DNA from: JAFDVL01 sp963794955
Lineage (GTDB): Bacteria > Acidobacteriota > Blastocatellia > RBC074
Assembly: GCA_963794955.1 (NCBI GenBank)
Contig: CAWCGF010000041.1
Location: forward strand, 62,001-126,000
Length of the DNA: 64,000 nt
Direction of reading: 5' to 3'
Under the pieces are notes generated by a model, which saw nothing but the letters and a program-made list of their open reading frames with translations, was not told where the DNA came from and ran no database searches. Positions 34,866 through 45,532 of this stretch are shown piece after piece. Numbering within the stretch: position 1 is the stretch's first letter; each line of letters begins with the position of its first letter. The translations under genes and the position numbers were made by a program.

Positions 34866-36012
34866 TTATCCCTGTCCGCGATTGGCCAGCATACGATCTA
34901 AGGCGACGCGCGCCCAATGTGCGGTGTCATCGTCCACAGTGATATGATTCACAACGTGACCATCAATCAGGTTTTCCAATGACCAGAGTAAGTTCTCCGG
35001 CGCAATGCGAAACATCGTAGCGCACATACAAAGGTCAGGCGACAGCAACGTCACCAACTTATCCTGGTGCAATTTCGCCATCCGATTGACCAGATTCACT
35101 TCTGTCCCCACCGCCCACTTGACTGCCCGCAGGCGCTTCGTTCAGCACGCGAATAATGAATTCGGTCGAGCCATTCAGGTCAGCTTTTTGCACAACTTCG
35201 TAGCGGCATTCGGGATGCACAAGGACTTTGATGCCCGGATATTCGGCGCGACGATCATCCACGTGACGCGGCAGGAAGCGTCCGTGAACCGAGCAGAACC
35301 CTTTCCACAAAATCACTTTGGCCGCGCGCAATTCTTCCGCCGTGTTGCCACCCAAATCCAAACGCGGGTCCCACACCACCATTTTGTCGAGGGGGATGCC
35401 GTGCTTGACGCCGGTATTACGTCCCAAATGTTCATCTGGGAAGAAGAACAATTTATCCGCTTCGCCCAGCGCCCAGTCAAATAACTTCACGGCATTCGAC
35501 GAAGTGCAAACCGCACCGCCATTGCGCCCGCAAAACGCTTTCAGGCTCGCCGCGGAGTTCATATACGTGATGGGCATAATGTTGGCGATGCCCAATTCCT
35601 GCAGTTGTTCCCACGCGGTTTCCACTTGCTCAATGCTCGCCATATCTGCCATTGAGCAACCTGCCCCCAAATCGGGCAGAATGACCTTTTGCTGCGGCGC
35701 GCTCAGGATGTCCGCCGACTCCGCCATAAAATGCACGCCTGCGAAAACAATGTAATCGGCGTTGGGACGCGTTTGCGCCTGGAGTGCCAAATTGAACGAA
35801 TCGCCCGTAAAATCCGCGTGACAAATCACATCGTCGCGCTGGTAGTGATGCCCAAGAATCACCACACGCTCACCGAGTTTGCGCTTGGCTTCCTGAATCC
35901 GATCATAGAGTTCAGCTTCGCTCAAATGCACATAGTTATCCAGCGGCTTGATAGCCTGCGGATCGTAATTAGTTACTGGCGGAACACTGCTAGTGGCGGT
36001 TGCATTTCTCAT
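34866..36012 (-). CDS. nadA: Quinolinate synthase A, interrupted by a single-base frameshift
   Basis: NadA condenses iminoaspartate and dihydroxyacetone phosphate to quinolinate using a 4Fe-4S cluster held by three cysteines. Frame one (36012 to about 35118) covers HHYQRDDVICHADFTGDS, GAGCSMADMA and VHPECRYEVV, holding the first two cluster cysteines. The frame is lost near 35118, where removing one base restores SQWAVGTEVNLVNRMAK. The second frame (to 34866) carries the third cysteine in CMCATMFRI and the expected C-terminus. ATG 36012 follows AGAAGGAG. Either a sequencing indel or a recent inactivation; de novo NAD synthesis would depend on it. Confidence 0.88.
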
Positions 36013-36035
36013 TATTAACTCCTTCTCTAAATACT

Positions 36036-36073
36036 TAGTGTATCTTTTACACTATCAAGACACGCCTAGTGTA
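36036..36073. promoter_or_regulatory. Candidate operator upstream of nadA (TAGTGTA...TACACTA)
   Basis: TAGTGTA (36036-36042) and TACACTA (36048-36054) form a perfect 7-bp inverted repeat with a 5-nt spacer; a third TAGTGTA lies at 36067-36073. The palindrome centre is about 33 nt upstream of the nadA start codon. Location and symmetry fit a repressor operator for NAD biosynthesis, but I cannot assign a regulator. Confidence 0.55.
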
Positions 36074-36169
36074 CCGGACGCAAAATCCGGGTGCAAGCGG
36101 AGAGGCTGAAAAATTCTGCGGGGCAAGGCTGACTCCGCCCGGCTTTTGCGCTACAGTGTCGCCCACTTT

Positions 36170-36736
36170 ATGAGTGCAGCGTTACCTCTGAAAAAATCTT
36201 TTGAGTTTACGGCGCGTGAAATTGAAGACGACATTCGCGCGCAGGTGAGCCGCGCCTTTCACGAAGCTCGTTGGGTCATCGCGCAACTGATTTTGCCCGG
36301 CACAGAAATCAAAGCGCCCACCATTGAGCAGGCCGCCCATTCGCCTCTCGCGCAGATGATGCGAGAGATTTTTGAGCATGCGGCGGGCGTGAGCGAAACC
36401 CCGAATGTCGCGGGGCGCTGCATCCAATTACTGCGCTTGCTGTATGGGAAAGCACCAAGTCACGAACAAACCATTCCGCCGATCTTTTGGACTACCCCAT
36501 TGGGCGCAGCGATTCACGAATGCTCCGGCGGCTTTGCTAATTTGAGTGATGAATACGAACTCAGCGAACCGGAAGCCGCACGATTTTTAGGCGTGGGGCA
36601 ACTTACGATTTTGAGCTATTGCCAAAACGGTGACTTAAAAGTGAATCGAATGATTGGGCCAAGATGTTTATTTAAAGCCGGAGAATTGAAGGCGTTTCGG
36701 AAGCGGCGCTTTCAGGAAGAAAGCAGTTGTCATTAG
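36170..36736 (+). CDS. Protein with C-terminal excisionase/MerR-like helix-turn-helix
   Basis: 188 residues from ATG 36170; a start at 36146 would add eight residues. The C-terminal 55 residues (ELSEPEAARFLGVGQLTILS, then YCQNGDLKVNRMIGPRCLFK) fit the winged helix-turn-helix found in excisionase-type DNA binders. The N-terminal 120 residues are helical, with SFEFTAREIEDDIRAQVSRA, and unrecognised. Divergent from nadA across about 155 nt that include the TAGTGTA operator candidate, so it may share or control that region. Confidence 0.6.
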   Translation: MSAALPLKKSFEFTAREIEDDIRAQVSRAFHEARWVIAQLILPGTEIKAPTIEQAAHSPLAQMMREIFEHAAGVSETPNVAGRCIQLLRLLYGKAPSHEQTIPPIFWTTPLGAAIHECSGGFANLSDEYELSEPEAARFLGVGQLTILSYCQNGDLKVNRMIGPRCLFKAGELKAFRKRRFQEESSCH

Positions 36737-36822
36737 TCCTTGGTCACTTGTCCCTTGCTCGTCGCATCTCAATACTTTGAGTTCCTAAATTCAACGCAAA
36801 TGACCAAGGACCAAGGATAATT
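36727..36822. repeat. Heptamer-built palindrome (TTGTCAT type)
   Basis: The left side reads TTGTCAT TAGTCCT TGGTCAC TTGTCCC as 7-mers. The right side (AAATGACCAAGGACCAAGGA) is its complement, with about 45 nt between. It overlaps the stop of the HTH gene and fills the convergent gap to the metallophosphoesterase gene. Confidence 0.65.
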
Positions 36823-36823
36823 T

Positions 36824-37747
36824 TTATTGCTGTAATTCAATCAACGTAATTTCCGGTGTGCAGCCATAGCGCAAGGGCACAACAACGGTGCCGAAACCGC
36901 GATTGACATAAAGCTGTGTGTTGCCGAGCACGGCGTGCCCGCGCATAAATTTGCGGCTGGGACGATGCAGCCAACGCGACAAGGCCGTTTCCTTGCGCGG
37001 CACGAGTAGCTTCCAGTTGATTTGACCGCCATGCGTGTGACCGGAAAGCATCAGGTCGACACCAGCGCGAGCAGCTTCCCGAATCAACGCCGGATTATGC
37101 GCCAACAGAATGCGCGTTTCACTACGCGAAGTATCAGCCAGCGCAGCTTTCATGTCATCCAGCTTCACCATCATATCGTCTACTCCGGCTAAGCAGATGT
37201 GTGCGCCGTCCCGCTCAATGCGCAAATTCTCATTGCACAAAACGCGGATCCCCTGCGCTTCCAAGGCCGAACGCATCAACGCGCCATCCGTCCAATGATC
37301 GTGATTGCCCAGCACGGCAAAAACGCCGTGTTTGGCTTGCAAATGCCCTAAGGCCCGCGCACAACCGGGAATAAAATCCGGCGAATGCGAAACGTAATCG
37401 CCCGTCAACACAACCAAGTCCGGTTGCAATTCATTGACCCGCTGTGCGGCGGTGATGATTTCATTCTCACTGACAAAGGAACTGTGATGGACATCCGAAA
37501 GCTGGACGATTTTGAAGTGCTGAAACGCAGACGGAAGTTTGGCGAGCTGAATGGGCAGGTGAGTAATTTGAACTTGTGTAGTTTCCAGCAAGGCGGCGCG
37601 CAGAAAATTGAGAATTTTCCGCCGTCCTACCTGCTCTAAGGGGGAAGAATGTTGTGTTGACGCCCAATGCGTTTGCTGATCCGCACGGCTAATCACTCGC
37701 CGTTTCATCCGTGAGTTCAAATCCGCTATTACTTTTCTTTTTTTCAT
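36824..37747 (-). CDS. Calcineurin-like metallophosphoesterase (YaeI/LpxG-type)
   Basis: 307 residues. Metal-site motifs are in order: IVQLSDVHHSSF (DxH), VVLTGDYVSHSP (GD), AVLGNHDHWTDG (GNHD) and LMLSGHTHGGQI (GHTHGG). The arrangement and the ending NRGFGTVVVPLRYGCTPEIT match the family of membrane-associated phosphodiesterases that includes YaeI and UDP-diacylglucosamine hydrolases. The N-terminal 50 residues are basic with a weak hydrophobic stretch. Substrate not assignable with certainty. Confidence 0.88.
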   Translation of the reverse strand: MKKRKVIADLNSRMKRRVISRADQQTHWASTQHSSPLEQVGRRKILNFLRAALLETTQVQITHLPIQLAKLPSAFQHFKIVQLSDVHHSSFVSENEIITAAQRVNELQPDLVVLTGDYVSHSPDFIPGCARALGHLQAKHGVFAVLGNHDHWTDGALMRSALEAQGIRVLCNENLRIERDGAHICLAGVDDMMVKLDDMKAALADTSRSETRILLAHNPALIREAARAGVDLMLSGHTHGGQINWKLLVPRKETALSRWLHRPSRKFMRGHAVLGNTQLYVNRGFGTVVVPLRYGCTPEITLIELQQ

Positions 37748-38075
37748 TTACGTTGACCGCTGCTGTAGGGAGCCAGGAACAGCCCTGAAAACTTTTTATA
37801 AACCACACGAATTATACTCATCCCAGGGCACAGAGGCAACCAAAACGCCTCGTTGTCACCCCAAGCCGCTCTTCCCCAACAAAACCTTCAACCAGCCACT
37901 GCGCTGCTTTTGGGGCGAGCCAGCGCAGGAATCTAAAGCAGGTTTTCTCATCTGGAAAGATACGGCGGACGCCCGCGCGCAAGACCGCCTTTACACCGCT
38001 CCTGTGCCTGTGGTACTTTCTCGCCTTCTTCGTACCCAGGTAAATGTAACTAGCTTAACTTTAGTAGGAGTAAGA
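37748..38075 (+). promoter_or_regulatory. rpsO leader region
   Basis: 328 nt without a gene, between the divergent metallophosphoesterase gene and rpsO. CTGCGCTG (37899-37906) pairs with CAGCGCAG (37921-37928). S15 commonly represses its own mRNA through a leader structure, but the folds differ between phyla. I see only this one clear stem, about 150 nt upstream of the start. Confidence 0.35.
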
Positions 38076-38345
38076 ATGGCATTAGTAAGAGAAGCCAAAG
38101 CAGGCATTGTAGAGACGTTTAGAACGCATGACACGGATACCGGTTCGCCGGAAGTCCAGGTCGCCTTGCTCACCAATCGCATCAACGATTTGATGGAGCA
38201 TTTCCGCACGCATAAGAAAGATAATCATTCCCGGCGCGGATTGCTTAAAATGGTGAGCCAGCGGCGCAGCATGCTGGATTACCTGAAGCGTAAAGACATC
38301 GCGCGGTATCACCAGGTCATTGAGCGACTGGGGCTGCGTAAGTAA
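38076..38345 (+). CDS. rpsO: 30S ribosomal protein S15
   Basis: 89 residues, exactly the family size, from ATG 38076 behind GTAGGAG. It binds 16S rRNA in the platform of the small subunit. Signature: FRTHDTDTGSPEVQVALLTN, then HKKDNHSRRGLLKMVSQRR and RYHQVIERLGLRK. Followed by a strong terminator and then pnp, the conserved rpsO-pnp order. Confidence 0.98.
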   Translation: MALVREAKAGIVETFRTHDTDTGSPEVQVALLTNRINDLMEHFRTHKKDNHSRRGLLKMVSQRRSMLDYLKRKDIARYHQVIERLGLRK

Positions 38346-38355
38346 GAGAGGCACA

Positions 38356-38390
38356 GGCGACAGAGTCACAAACTCTGTCGCCTTCTGTTT
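38356..38390 (+). terminator. Rho-independent terminator after rpsO
   Basis: An 11-bp perfect stem, GGCGACAGAGT (38356-38366) with ACTCTGTCGCC (38372-38382), a 5-nt loop, then TTCTGTTT. It starts 10 nt after the rpsO stop. Confidence 0.88.
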
Positions 38391-38648
38391 GTGGCCGCAC
38401 GTGACGGCCTGTCTTGCCAGCTCTCCAAGCCGGAACTTGTGGGCACGGCTGCTCGCGGCGAGCGCAAAGACGGTGAATGGCTCCACGTATTATCTGGTAA
38501 GGATTATCTGGAAGAACCCAATTCCTCAATTTCTTCAACCTCCTTCTCCGCCGATAATTTTTGTGAAGCCAGCTACGCCATAACCGTCCGGTCTTTGGTG
38601 GACAAGCGCGTGAACAATTTTCCCAAACCTAACTCCTAGTTGTTTCTG
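38391..38648. other. Spacer between two terminator-like hairpins
   Basis: About 260 nt between rpsO's terminator and a second hairpin. Open frames exist in more than one phase (38391-38639 is the longest), but none has a ribosome site or a recognisable product. I do not call a gene here. Confidence 0.4.
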
Positions 38649-38680
38649 AGCCGCTCATTGTCTGAGGGGCTTTTGTTGTT
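38649..38680 (+). terminator. Second terminator-like hairpin upstream of pnp
   Basis: AGCCGCTCA (38649-38657) pairs with TGAGGGGCT (38663-38671) with one mismatch and a 5-nt loop, followed by TTTTGTTGTTT. Confidence 0.65.
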
Positions 38681-38689
38681 TGTAATTGT

Positions 38690-38764
38690 TGTCAGTTGTC
38701 ACTTGTCCTTTGTCATTTGTTCCAGGTCAACGTAGCCAAAAACTCATGACTAATGACCAATGAC
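38690..38764. repeat. Heptamer-built palindrome (TTGTCAT type) before pnp
   Basis: In exact 7-nt phase: TTGTCAG TTGTCAC TTGTCCT TTGTCAT TTGTTCC from 38689. The other arm, ATGACTAATGACCAATGACC, is the degenerate complement and ends about 28 nt before the pnp start. Confidence 0.75.
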
Positions 38765-38791
38765 CGATTTGTTGTTGTTGAGGAGATATCT

Positions 38792-40903
<2,112 letters not shown>

Positions 40904-40911
40904 AAACGGAA

Positions 40912-40999
40912 GTCGGTCATTCGTCACTTGCCCGTTGTCATTGGTTCACACAACCAGGGACAACGGGCAAAGAGCAAGTGACGAATGACCAATGACCCA
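40912..40999. repeat. Heptamer-built palindrome (TGGTCAT type) after pnp
   Basis: CGGTCAT TCGTCAC TTGCCCG TTGTCAT TGGTTCA in 7-nt phase; the opposite arm (from AACCAGGGACAACGGGCAAA onwards) is complementary over about 40 nt with one insertion. It could form the pnp transcript end. It lies 14 nt before the next start codon. Confidence 0.75.
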
Positions 41000-41013
41000 T
41001 GACTCAGAAAGTT

Positions 41014-42072
41014 ATGAAAGCCCCATTGATTCTTCTCCTCGTTATTGGCGGGATTGTGGCCAGTCTTGTGGCCAATCCGCAAGCCCAAAATCAACCCAAC
41101 TCCCCGCTCGCCGATCCACGCGAAAAGCACCTCAAAAACATCCGACAACTCACCAATGAAGGCGAAAATGCCGAAGCTTACTTCGCACAGGATGGCAAGA
41201 AGCTGATTTTTCAGCGGACGACAAAGCGCGATGGTTGTGATCAAATCTTTTCGATGAATATTGACGGCTCGGATTTGAAACGACTGTCGAATGGCGAAGG
41301 CAAAACGACTTGCGCTTACTTCACGCCGGACAAAAAGCATATCGTCTATGCTTCGACCTTCAAAGCTTCGCCTGTGTGTCCGCCGCCGCCGGATTACTCG
41401 CGCGGTTACGTCTGGTCGTTATTTGCAGGCTTCGATATTTTGCAGGCAGATTTGGAGGGCAAAAACATCAAGTCCTTGACGACGACGGCACGCTACGATG
41501 CCGAAGCGACGATTCGCAAGGACGGCACGATTGTGTTCACGAGTCTGCGTGACGGCGACCTCGATATTTACACAATGGACAAAAACGGCAAGAACGTCAA
41601 AAAGCTGACGAATGAAGTCGGCTACGACGGTGGGCCATTTTGGAGTGCGGATGGCAAGCAAATTGTCTATCGTGCCTTTCACCCGGAAAATGAAAAGGAA
41701 AAAGCCGATTACCTGGCCTTGCTCAAAGATGATTTGATTCGTCCGACCAAGCTGGACATCTGGGTGATGAATGCTGATGGCTCCAACCAACGCCGCGTGA
41801 CAAACATCAACAAAGCCAGCTTTGCGCCATATTTTTTCCCCGATGGTAAGCGCATCATTTTCTCGTCGAACATGGATGATCCGCGCGGGCGCAATTTTGA
41901 TTTGTATGTCGTGAACGTGGACGGTTCCGGCTTAGAACGCATTACGTACAACGAAGTGTTTGATGGTTTCCCGATGTTTTCGCCCGATGGCAAGAAGTTG
42001 GTGTTCTGCTCCAATCGCAATGCCGCGCAGCAGGGCGATACAAATATTTTCATTGCTGATTGGCAGCCATAA
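41014..42072 (+). CDS. Exported TolB-like beta-propeller protein (PD40 repeats)
   Basis: 352 residues from ATG 41014 with a signal peptide (MKAPLILLLVIGGIVASLVA). The rest is built of PD40 repeats: EAYFAQDGKKLIFQ, FSMNIDGSDLKRLS, YFTPDKKHIVYAS, IYTMDKNGKNVKKLT, WSADGKQIVYRA, YFFPDGKRIIFSS, FSPDGKKLVFCSN. This predicts a six-bladed propeller in the periplasm. Such proteins bind partners or peptides; no enzymatic motif is visible. It runs convergent with the sortilin-type protein across a perfect hairpin. Confidence 0.85.
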   Translation: MKAPLILLLVIGGIVASLVANPQAQNQPNSPLADPREKHLKNIRQLTNEGENAEAYFAQDGKKLIFQRTTKRDGCDQIFSMNIDGSDLKRLSNGEGKTTCAYFTPDKKHIVYASTFKASPVCPPPPDYSRGYVWSLFAGFDILQADLEGKNIKSLTTTARYDAEATIRKDGTIVFTSLRDGDLDIYTMDKNGKNVKKLTNEVGYDGGPFWSADGKQIVYRAFHPENEKEKADYLALLKDDLIRPTKLDIWVMNADGSNQRRVTNINKASFAPYFFPDGKRIIFSSNMDDPRGRNFDLYVVNVDGSGLERITYNEVFDGFPMFSPDGKKLVFCSNRNAAQQGDTNIFIADWQP

Positions 42073-42113
42073 TTTCCGCTTACGTCAGGAGAAAAACTGA
42101 TCTGGTAAGAAGC

Positions 42114-42187
42114 GTCAAGAGTTCAAGCTTTAGCTTGTTTTGCAGTCGGTTCTTGCACGGAAACAAGCTAAAGCTTGAACTCTTGAC
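42114..42187. repeat. Perfect 27-bp inverted repeat between convergent genes
   Basis: Arms 42114-42140 and 42161-42187 match without error and flank a 20-nt loop. The arm contains the self-similar CAAGCTTTAGCTTG. It lies between the stops of the PD40 protein and the sortilin-type protein, so it may act as a terminator in both directions, although neither side has a T tract. Confidence 0.85.
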
Positions 42188-42234
42188 ACCTCCTCATAGC
42201 GGGCTTTCCTCTTTCTACTCGCTGCTTCCTTGTC

Positions 42235-45200
42235 TCACTTGTCAGCCGTTTTTATATAAATGGCTGGGACTTCCAGTTCGCGTACGGCTTTATTGAAGGC
42301 GGGCGCTTCCGCTTTCAAAACATCCTCCAGCTTCTTCAACTCCGCATCAATTCGCCCCGACAAATCAGCATATACCTGCAACGCCTGATCCGTTGGCGGA
42401 TTGTCTGATCCGCCCACCGAACCGCTGAGCGCCGCCAGTTTGTTGTTCAGCCGAATCGGATAATTCAGCGGGTCTTGGTTGCTTTGGTTTTTCGTTTGAT
42501 ACAACGCTTCTTCAATCGCGGTGAGCTTGGCATTCAATGCCTTGCCGGAATCCACGACCGCTTTGGCATTGGCTTGCGAAGCGATGCGTTTAGACACGGC
42601 TTCAATTTGCTGGCGCACGTCACGAATCTTGAGAATCGCGTTGTGCGTTTCGTCAAGCTTGTTGCGAATCTTCCAGAGCAGGTCGAATTGTTTGGCAAAG
42701 TCTTCCTGTGTCGTAGCGAGGCGCGGGTCTTTTTTCAACTCAAATGCTTCAATCAGCGTCTTGCCGCCGACAGTGAGTTTGACTTGATAACTGCCCGGCA
42801 CGGCGCGCGGGCCAGTCACGCTGCCCGCCCACATAATCAAGCCGGGAAAGCGCGCCGCATCGGCATAGCGCGTGTCCCACACAAAGCGATTCAAGCCCGC
42901 TTCGGTTGCGACTCTCGGCGTGCCGCCACCGCTACCTGGGCCACCGCCTTCGCCTGCTGCCGGAGTCGGCGCGCTTTCCTGCGCGGGCGCTTTGCTGGAA
43001 AACTTCTTGATGGATTTGCCTGTGCTGTCTAGAAATTCAAGCGTGACTTCGTCTTTCGGTTTGTCTTTCAGATGGTAATATACGACGACGCCCGCGGGCG
43101 GATTTTGTCCGGCGGTTGCATTCGGATTGGCAAAGCCACCGCCTCCCACGGTACGATAGGCGTCTTCCGGTTTGAAGAGATGAGCGTCAGCTTTCGCGAT
43201 TTCATCTTTCATCTGATGCAAGACGCTCAAATCATCCAAAATCCAAAATGAACGCCCCTGCGTAGCGACAACCAAATCCTTGTCGCGTTTTTGAATCACC
43301 AGATCGGTGATCGGCACGACGGGCAAATTCAGTTGCAACGATTGCCAGTTTTCGCCGTCATCAAACGAAACATACAGGCCGGTTTCCGTACCCGTATACA
43401 GCAATCCTTTGCGCGCCGGGTCTTCGCGGATGACGCGTGTGAATGAATTGTCCGGTAAGCCTTTGACAATCTTCTTCCACGTCTTGCCGGAATCGCTGGT
43501 CTTATACAAATACGGACGATTGTCGTCGCTCTTGTACATGGTCGCGGCGATGTAGGCGGTCGCGGCATCGTGCGGCGAAGCATCGAGCGAATTGATTTGA
43601 ATCCATTCCGGCATATCCTTGATGTTCTTCGTCACATTGCTCCAATTTTTGCCGCCGTCTTGTGTGACGTGAACCAAGCCATCATCCGAACCAGTCCAAA
43701 TCACACCTGCTTTGACCGGCGATTCCATTCCGGAAAAAATCGTGCCGTAATATTCGACGCTGGTGTTGTCTTTGGTAATAGGCCCGCCGGACGGCCCCAT
43801 TTTGGATTTGTCGTTGCGTGTGAGGTCAGGCGAAATGGCCGTCCAGGTTTGGCCTTCATTCGTGGTTTTGAAAAGCACGTTGCCGCCCGTATACAAAATG
43901 TTCGCATCGTGCGGCGAAAAGAAAATCGGGAAGTTCCATTGGAAGCGATACTTCATGCCTTCCGCGCCCCAACCCATCGGATTGTCAGGATACACGTTCA
44001 CATCGCGTGATTGTCCAGTGCGATGATCCAAGCGTTCCAATAATCCGCCGTAATTGCCTCCGAACACGATGTTGGAATCTTTCGGATGCGCGACGACCCA
44101 GCCGGATTCCGCGCCGGCAGTTATTTCCCAATCCCGGATGCCAATGCTGCCGCTGCTTGAACGGCTCAGGATTCTCACCGTCGAATTGTCTTGTTGTGCG
44201 CCGTAAATGCGATAGGGGAAATCGTTGTCTACCGAGACGCGATAAAACTGCGCGGTTGCCTGATCCTGCTCCGTCCAATTCTTGCCGCCACTGAGGCTGA
44301 CATTCGCCCCGCCGTCGTTGCTATTAATCATCCGTTGATTGTCATTCGGCGCGATCCACAAATCGTGATTGTCGCCGTGCGGTACGGAAATGGCCGTGTA
44401 CGTGCGCCCGCCGTCCTGTGATTTGTAAAAGCCCGTGTTGAGCACATAGACCGTGTCAGCGTTTTGCGTGTCGGCATAGATGCGCGTGTAGTACCAGGCG
44501 CGTTGGCGCAGGTTGCGCGCTTCGTTGACCTTCGTCCAATTCTTGCCCCCGTTGTCCGAACGAAACACGCCACCGTCTTCAGCTTCAATGATCGCCCACA
44601 CCCGCTCAGGATTGACGGGCGAAACGGTCACCCCGATCTTGCCGATGTTCTCGCCTTTGGGGCCGCCAGGATTACGCGTGAGTTCCGTCCACGTGTCGCC
44701 GCCGTCCGTAGATTTGAACAAGCCGCCGTTTTTGCCGCCGCTTTCCAGGCTGTACGGCGTGCGCTTAACCTCCCACATTCCGGCGTACATCACATTCGGA
44801 TTCGACGGGTCCAGGATCAAATCAATCGCGCCTGTGCGGTTGTGCTTGTACAAAATGCGCTCCCACGTTTTGCCGCCGTCTTTGCTGCGATAGACGCCGC
44901 GCTGTTCGTGGGGGCCAAAGATGTGACCAAGCACGGCGGCATAGACGAGATCAGGATTTTTCGGATGCACCCGAATGCGCGCAATGTGGCGCGAATCTTC
45001 AAGGCCGGTGCGCTTCCACGTTTTGCCCGCGTCCATAGATTTGTACACGCCATCGCCGTGCGACACGTTGCCGCGAATGGGCGATTCGCCCATCCCGACA
45101 TACAAAATATTCGGATCAGATTCGCTGACCGCTATCGCACCCACCGAGCCGGTGCCGAAAAAGTCATCCGACACATTCAGCCAATTCGTGCCGCCATCCG

Positions 45201-45423
45201 TCGTCTTCCAAACACCGCCGCCCGTGGCACCGAAGTAATAGACGTTCGGTTGTGACGTGATGCCTGCGACCGCCGTGACACGACCGCCGCGATACGGGCC
45301 AATGCTACGGAATTGCAGGCCTTTGAGCGGGCTTTGCGCGGTTGGTTGAGCAGGCTGCGCAAAGGTTGCAAGGGACAAAATGCCGCTGAGTAATAAGGCA
45401 AAGAAACGGCGTTGGGGATTCAT
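42235..45423 (-). CDS. Large secreted sortilin/VPS10-type BNR-repeat protein
   Basis: 1062 residues with a signal peptide (MNPQRRFFALLLSGILSLAT, then FAQPAQ). About ten Asp-box/BNR repeats of the form SxDGGxTW recur between residues 60 and 720 (YKSMDAGKTWKR, YRSKDGGKTWER, FKSTDGGDTWTE, FRSDNGGKNWTK, YKTSDSGKTWKKI). This predicts a ten-bladed VPS10-like propeller. The C-terminal 300 residues hold a beta-sandwich-like part and a helical stretch (NKLDETHNAILKIRDVRQQI). Large families of these proteins are common in Acidobacteria. They are annotated as glycosyl hydrolases, but enzymatic activity is unproven. Confidence 0.88.
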   Translation of the reverse strand: MNPQRRFFALLLSGILSLATFAQPAQPTAQSPLKGLQFRSIGPYRGGRVTAVAGITSQPNVYYFGATGGGVWKTTDGGTNWLNVSDDFFGTGSVGAIAVSESDPNILYVGMGESPIRGNVSHGDGVYKSMDAGKTWKRTGLEDSRHIARIRVHPKNPDLVYAAVLGHIFGPHEQRGVYRSKDGGKTWERILYKHNRTGAIDLILDPSNPNVMYAGMWEVKRTPYSLESGGKNGGLFKSTDGGDTWTELTRNPGGPKGENIGKIGVTVSPVNPERVWAIIEAEDGGVFRSDNGGKNWTKVNEARNLRQRAWYYTRIYADTQNADTVYVLNTGFYKSQDGGRTYTAISVPHGDNHDLWIAPNDNQRMINSNDGGANVSLSGGKNWTEQDQATAQFYRVSVDNDFPYRIYGAQQDNSTVRILSRSSSGSIGIRDWEITAGAESGWVVAHPKDSNIVFGGNYGGLLERLDHRTGQSRDVNVYPDNPMGWGAEGMKYRFQWNFPIFFSPHDANILYTGGNVLFKTTNEGQTWTAISPDLTRNDKSKMGPSGGPITKDNTSVEYYGTIFSGMESPVKAGVIWTGSDDGLVHVTQDGGKNWSNVTKNIKDMPEWIQINSLDASPHDAATAYIAATMYKSDDNRPYLYKTSDSGKTWKKIVKGLPDNSFTRVIREDPARKGLLYTGTETGLYVSFDDGENWQSLQLNLPVVPITDLVIQKRDKDLVVATQGRSFWILDDLSVLHQMKDEIAKADAHLFKPEDAYRTVGGGGFANPNATAGQNPPAGVVVYYHLKDKPKDEVTLEFLDSTGKSIKKFSSKAPAQESAPTPAAGEGGGPGSGGGTPRVATEAGLNRFVWDTRYADAARFPGLIMWAGSVTGPRAVPGSYQVKLTVGGKTLIEAFELKKDPRLATTQEDFAKQFDLLWKIRNKLDETHNAILKIRDVRQQIEAVSKRIASQANAKAVVDSGKALNAKLTAIEEALYQTKNQSNQDPLNYPIRLNNKLAALSGSVGGSDNPPTDQALQVYADLSGRIDAELKKLEDVLKAEAPAFNKAVRELEVPAIYIKTADK

Positions 45424-45532
45424 AGATTGGGTTCTCCTGAAAGCATTATCGTACCGGCTTTGAAAAACCGGTCTAACATCAGACGTCGCTAACGCGACGG
45501 GAAAGCAAAACAGATTTGGACGAATGACGCGC

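Noticed and set aside
34866..35111. Independent 81-codon gene
   Set aside because: It encodes the C-terminal cysteine segment of NadA and joins the upstream frame by one base.
38391..38639. 82-codon ORF between rpsO and pnp
   Set aside because: It lies between two terminator-like hairpins, lacks a ribosome site, and competes with other open frames of similar length.
44464..45255. 263-codon forward ORF antisense to the sortilin-type gene
   Set aside because: A shadow produced by the codon bias and repeats of the reverse-strand gene; Arg/Ala-rich without motifs. Similar shadows at 15080-15829 and 18057-18872 were rejected for the same reason.
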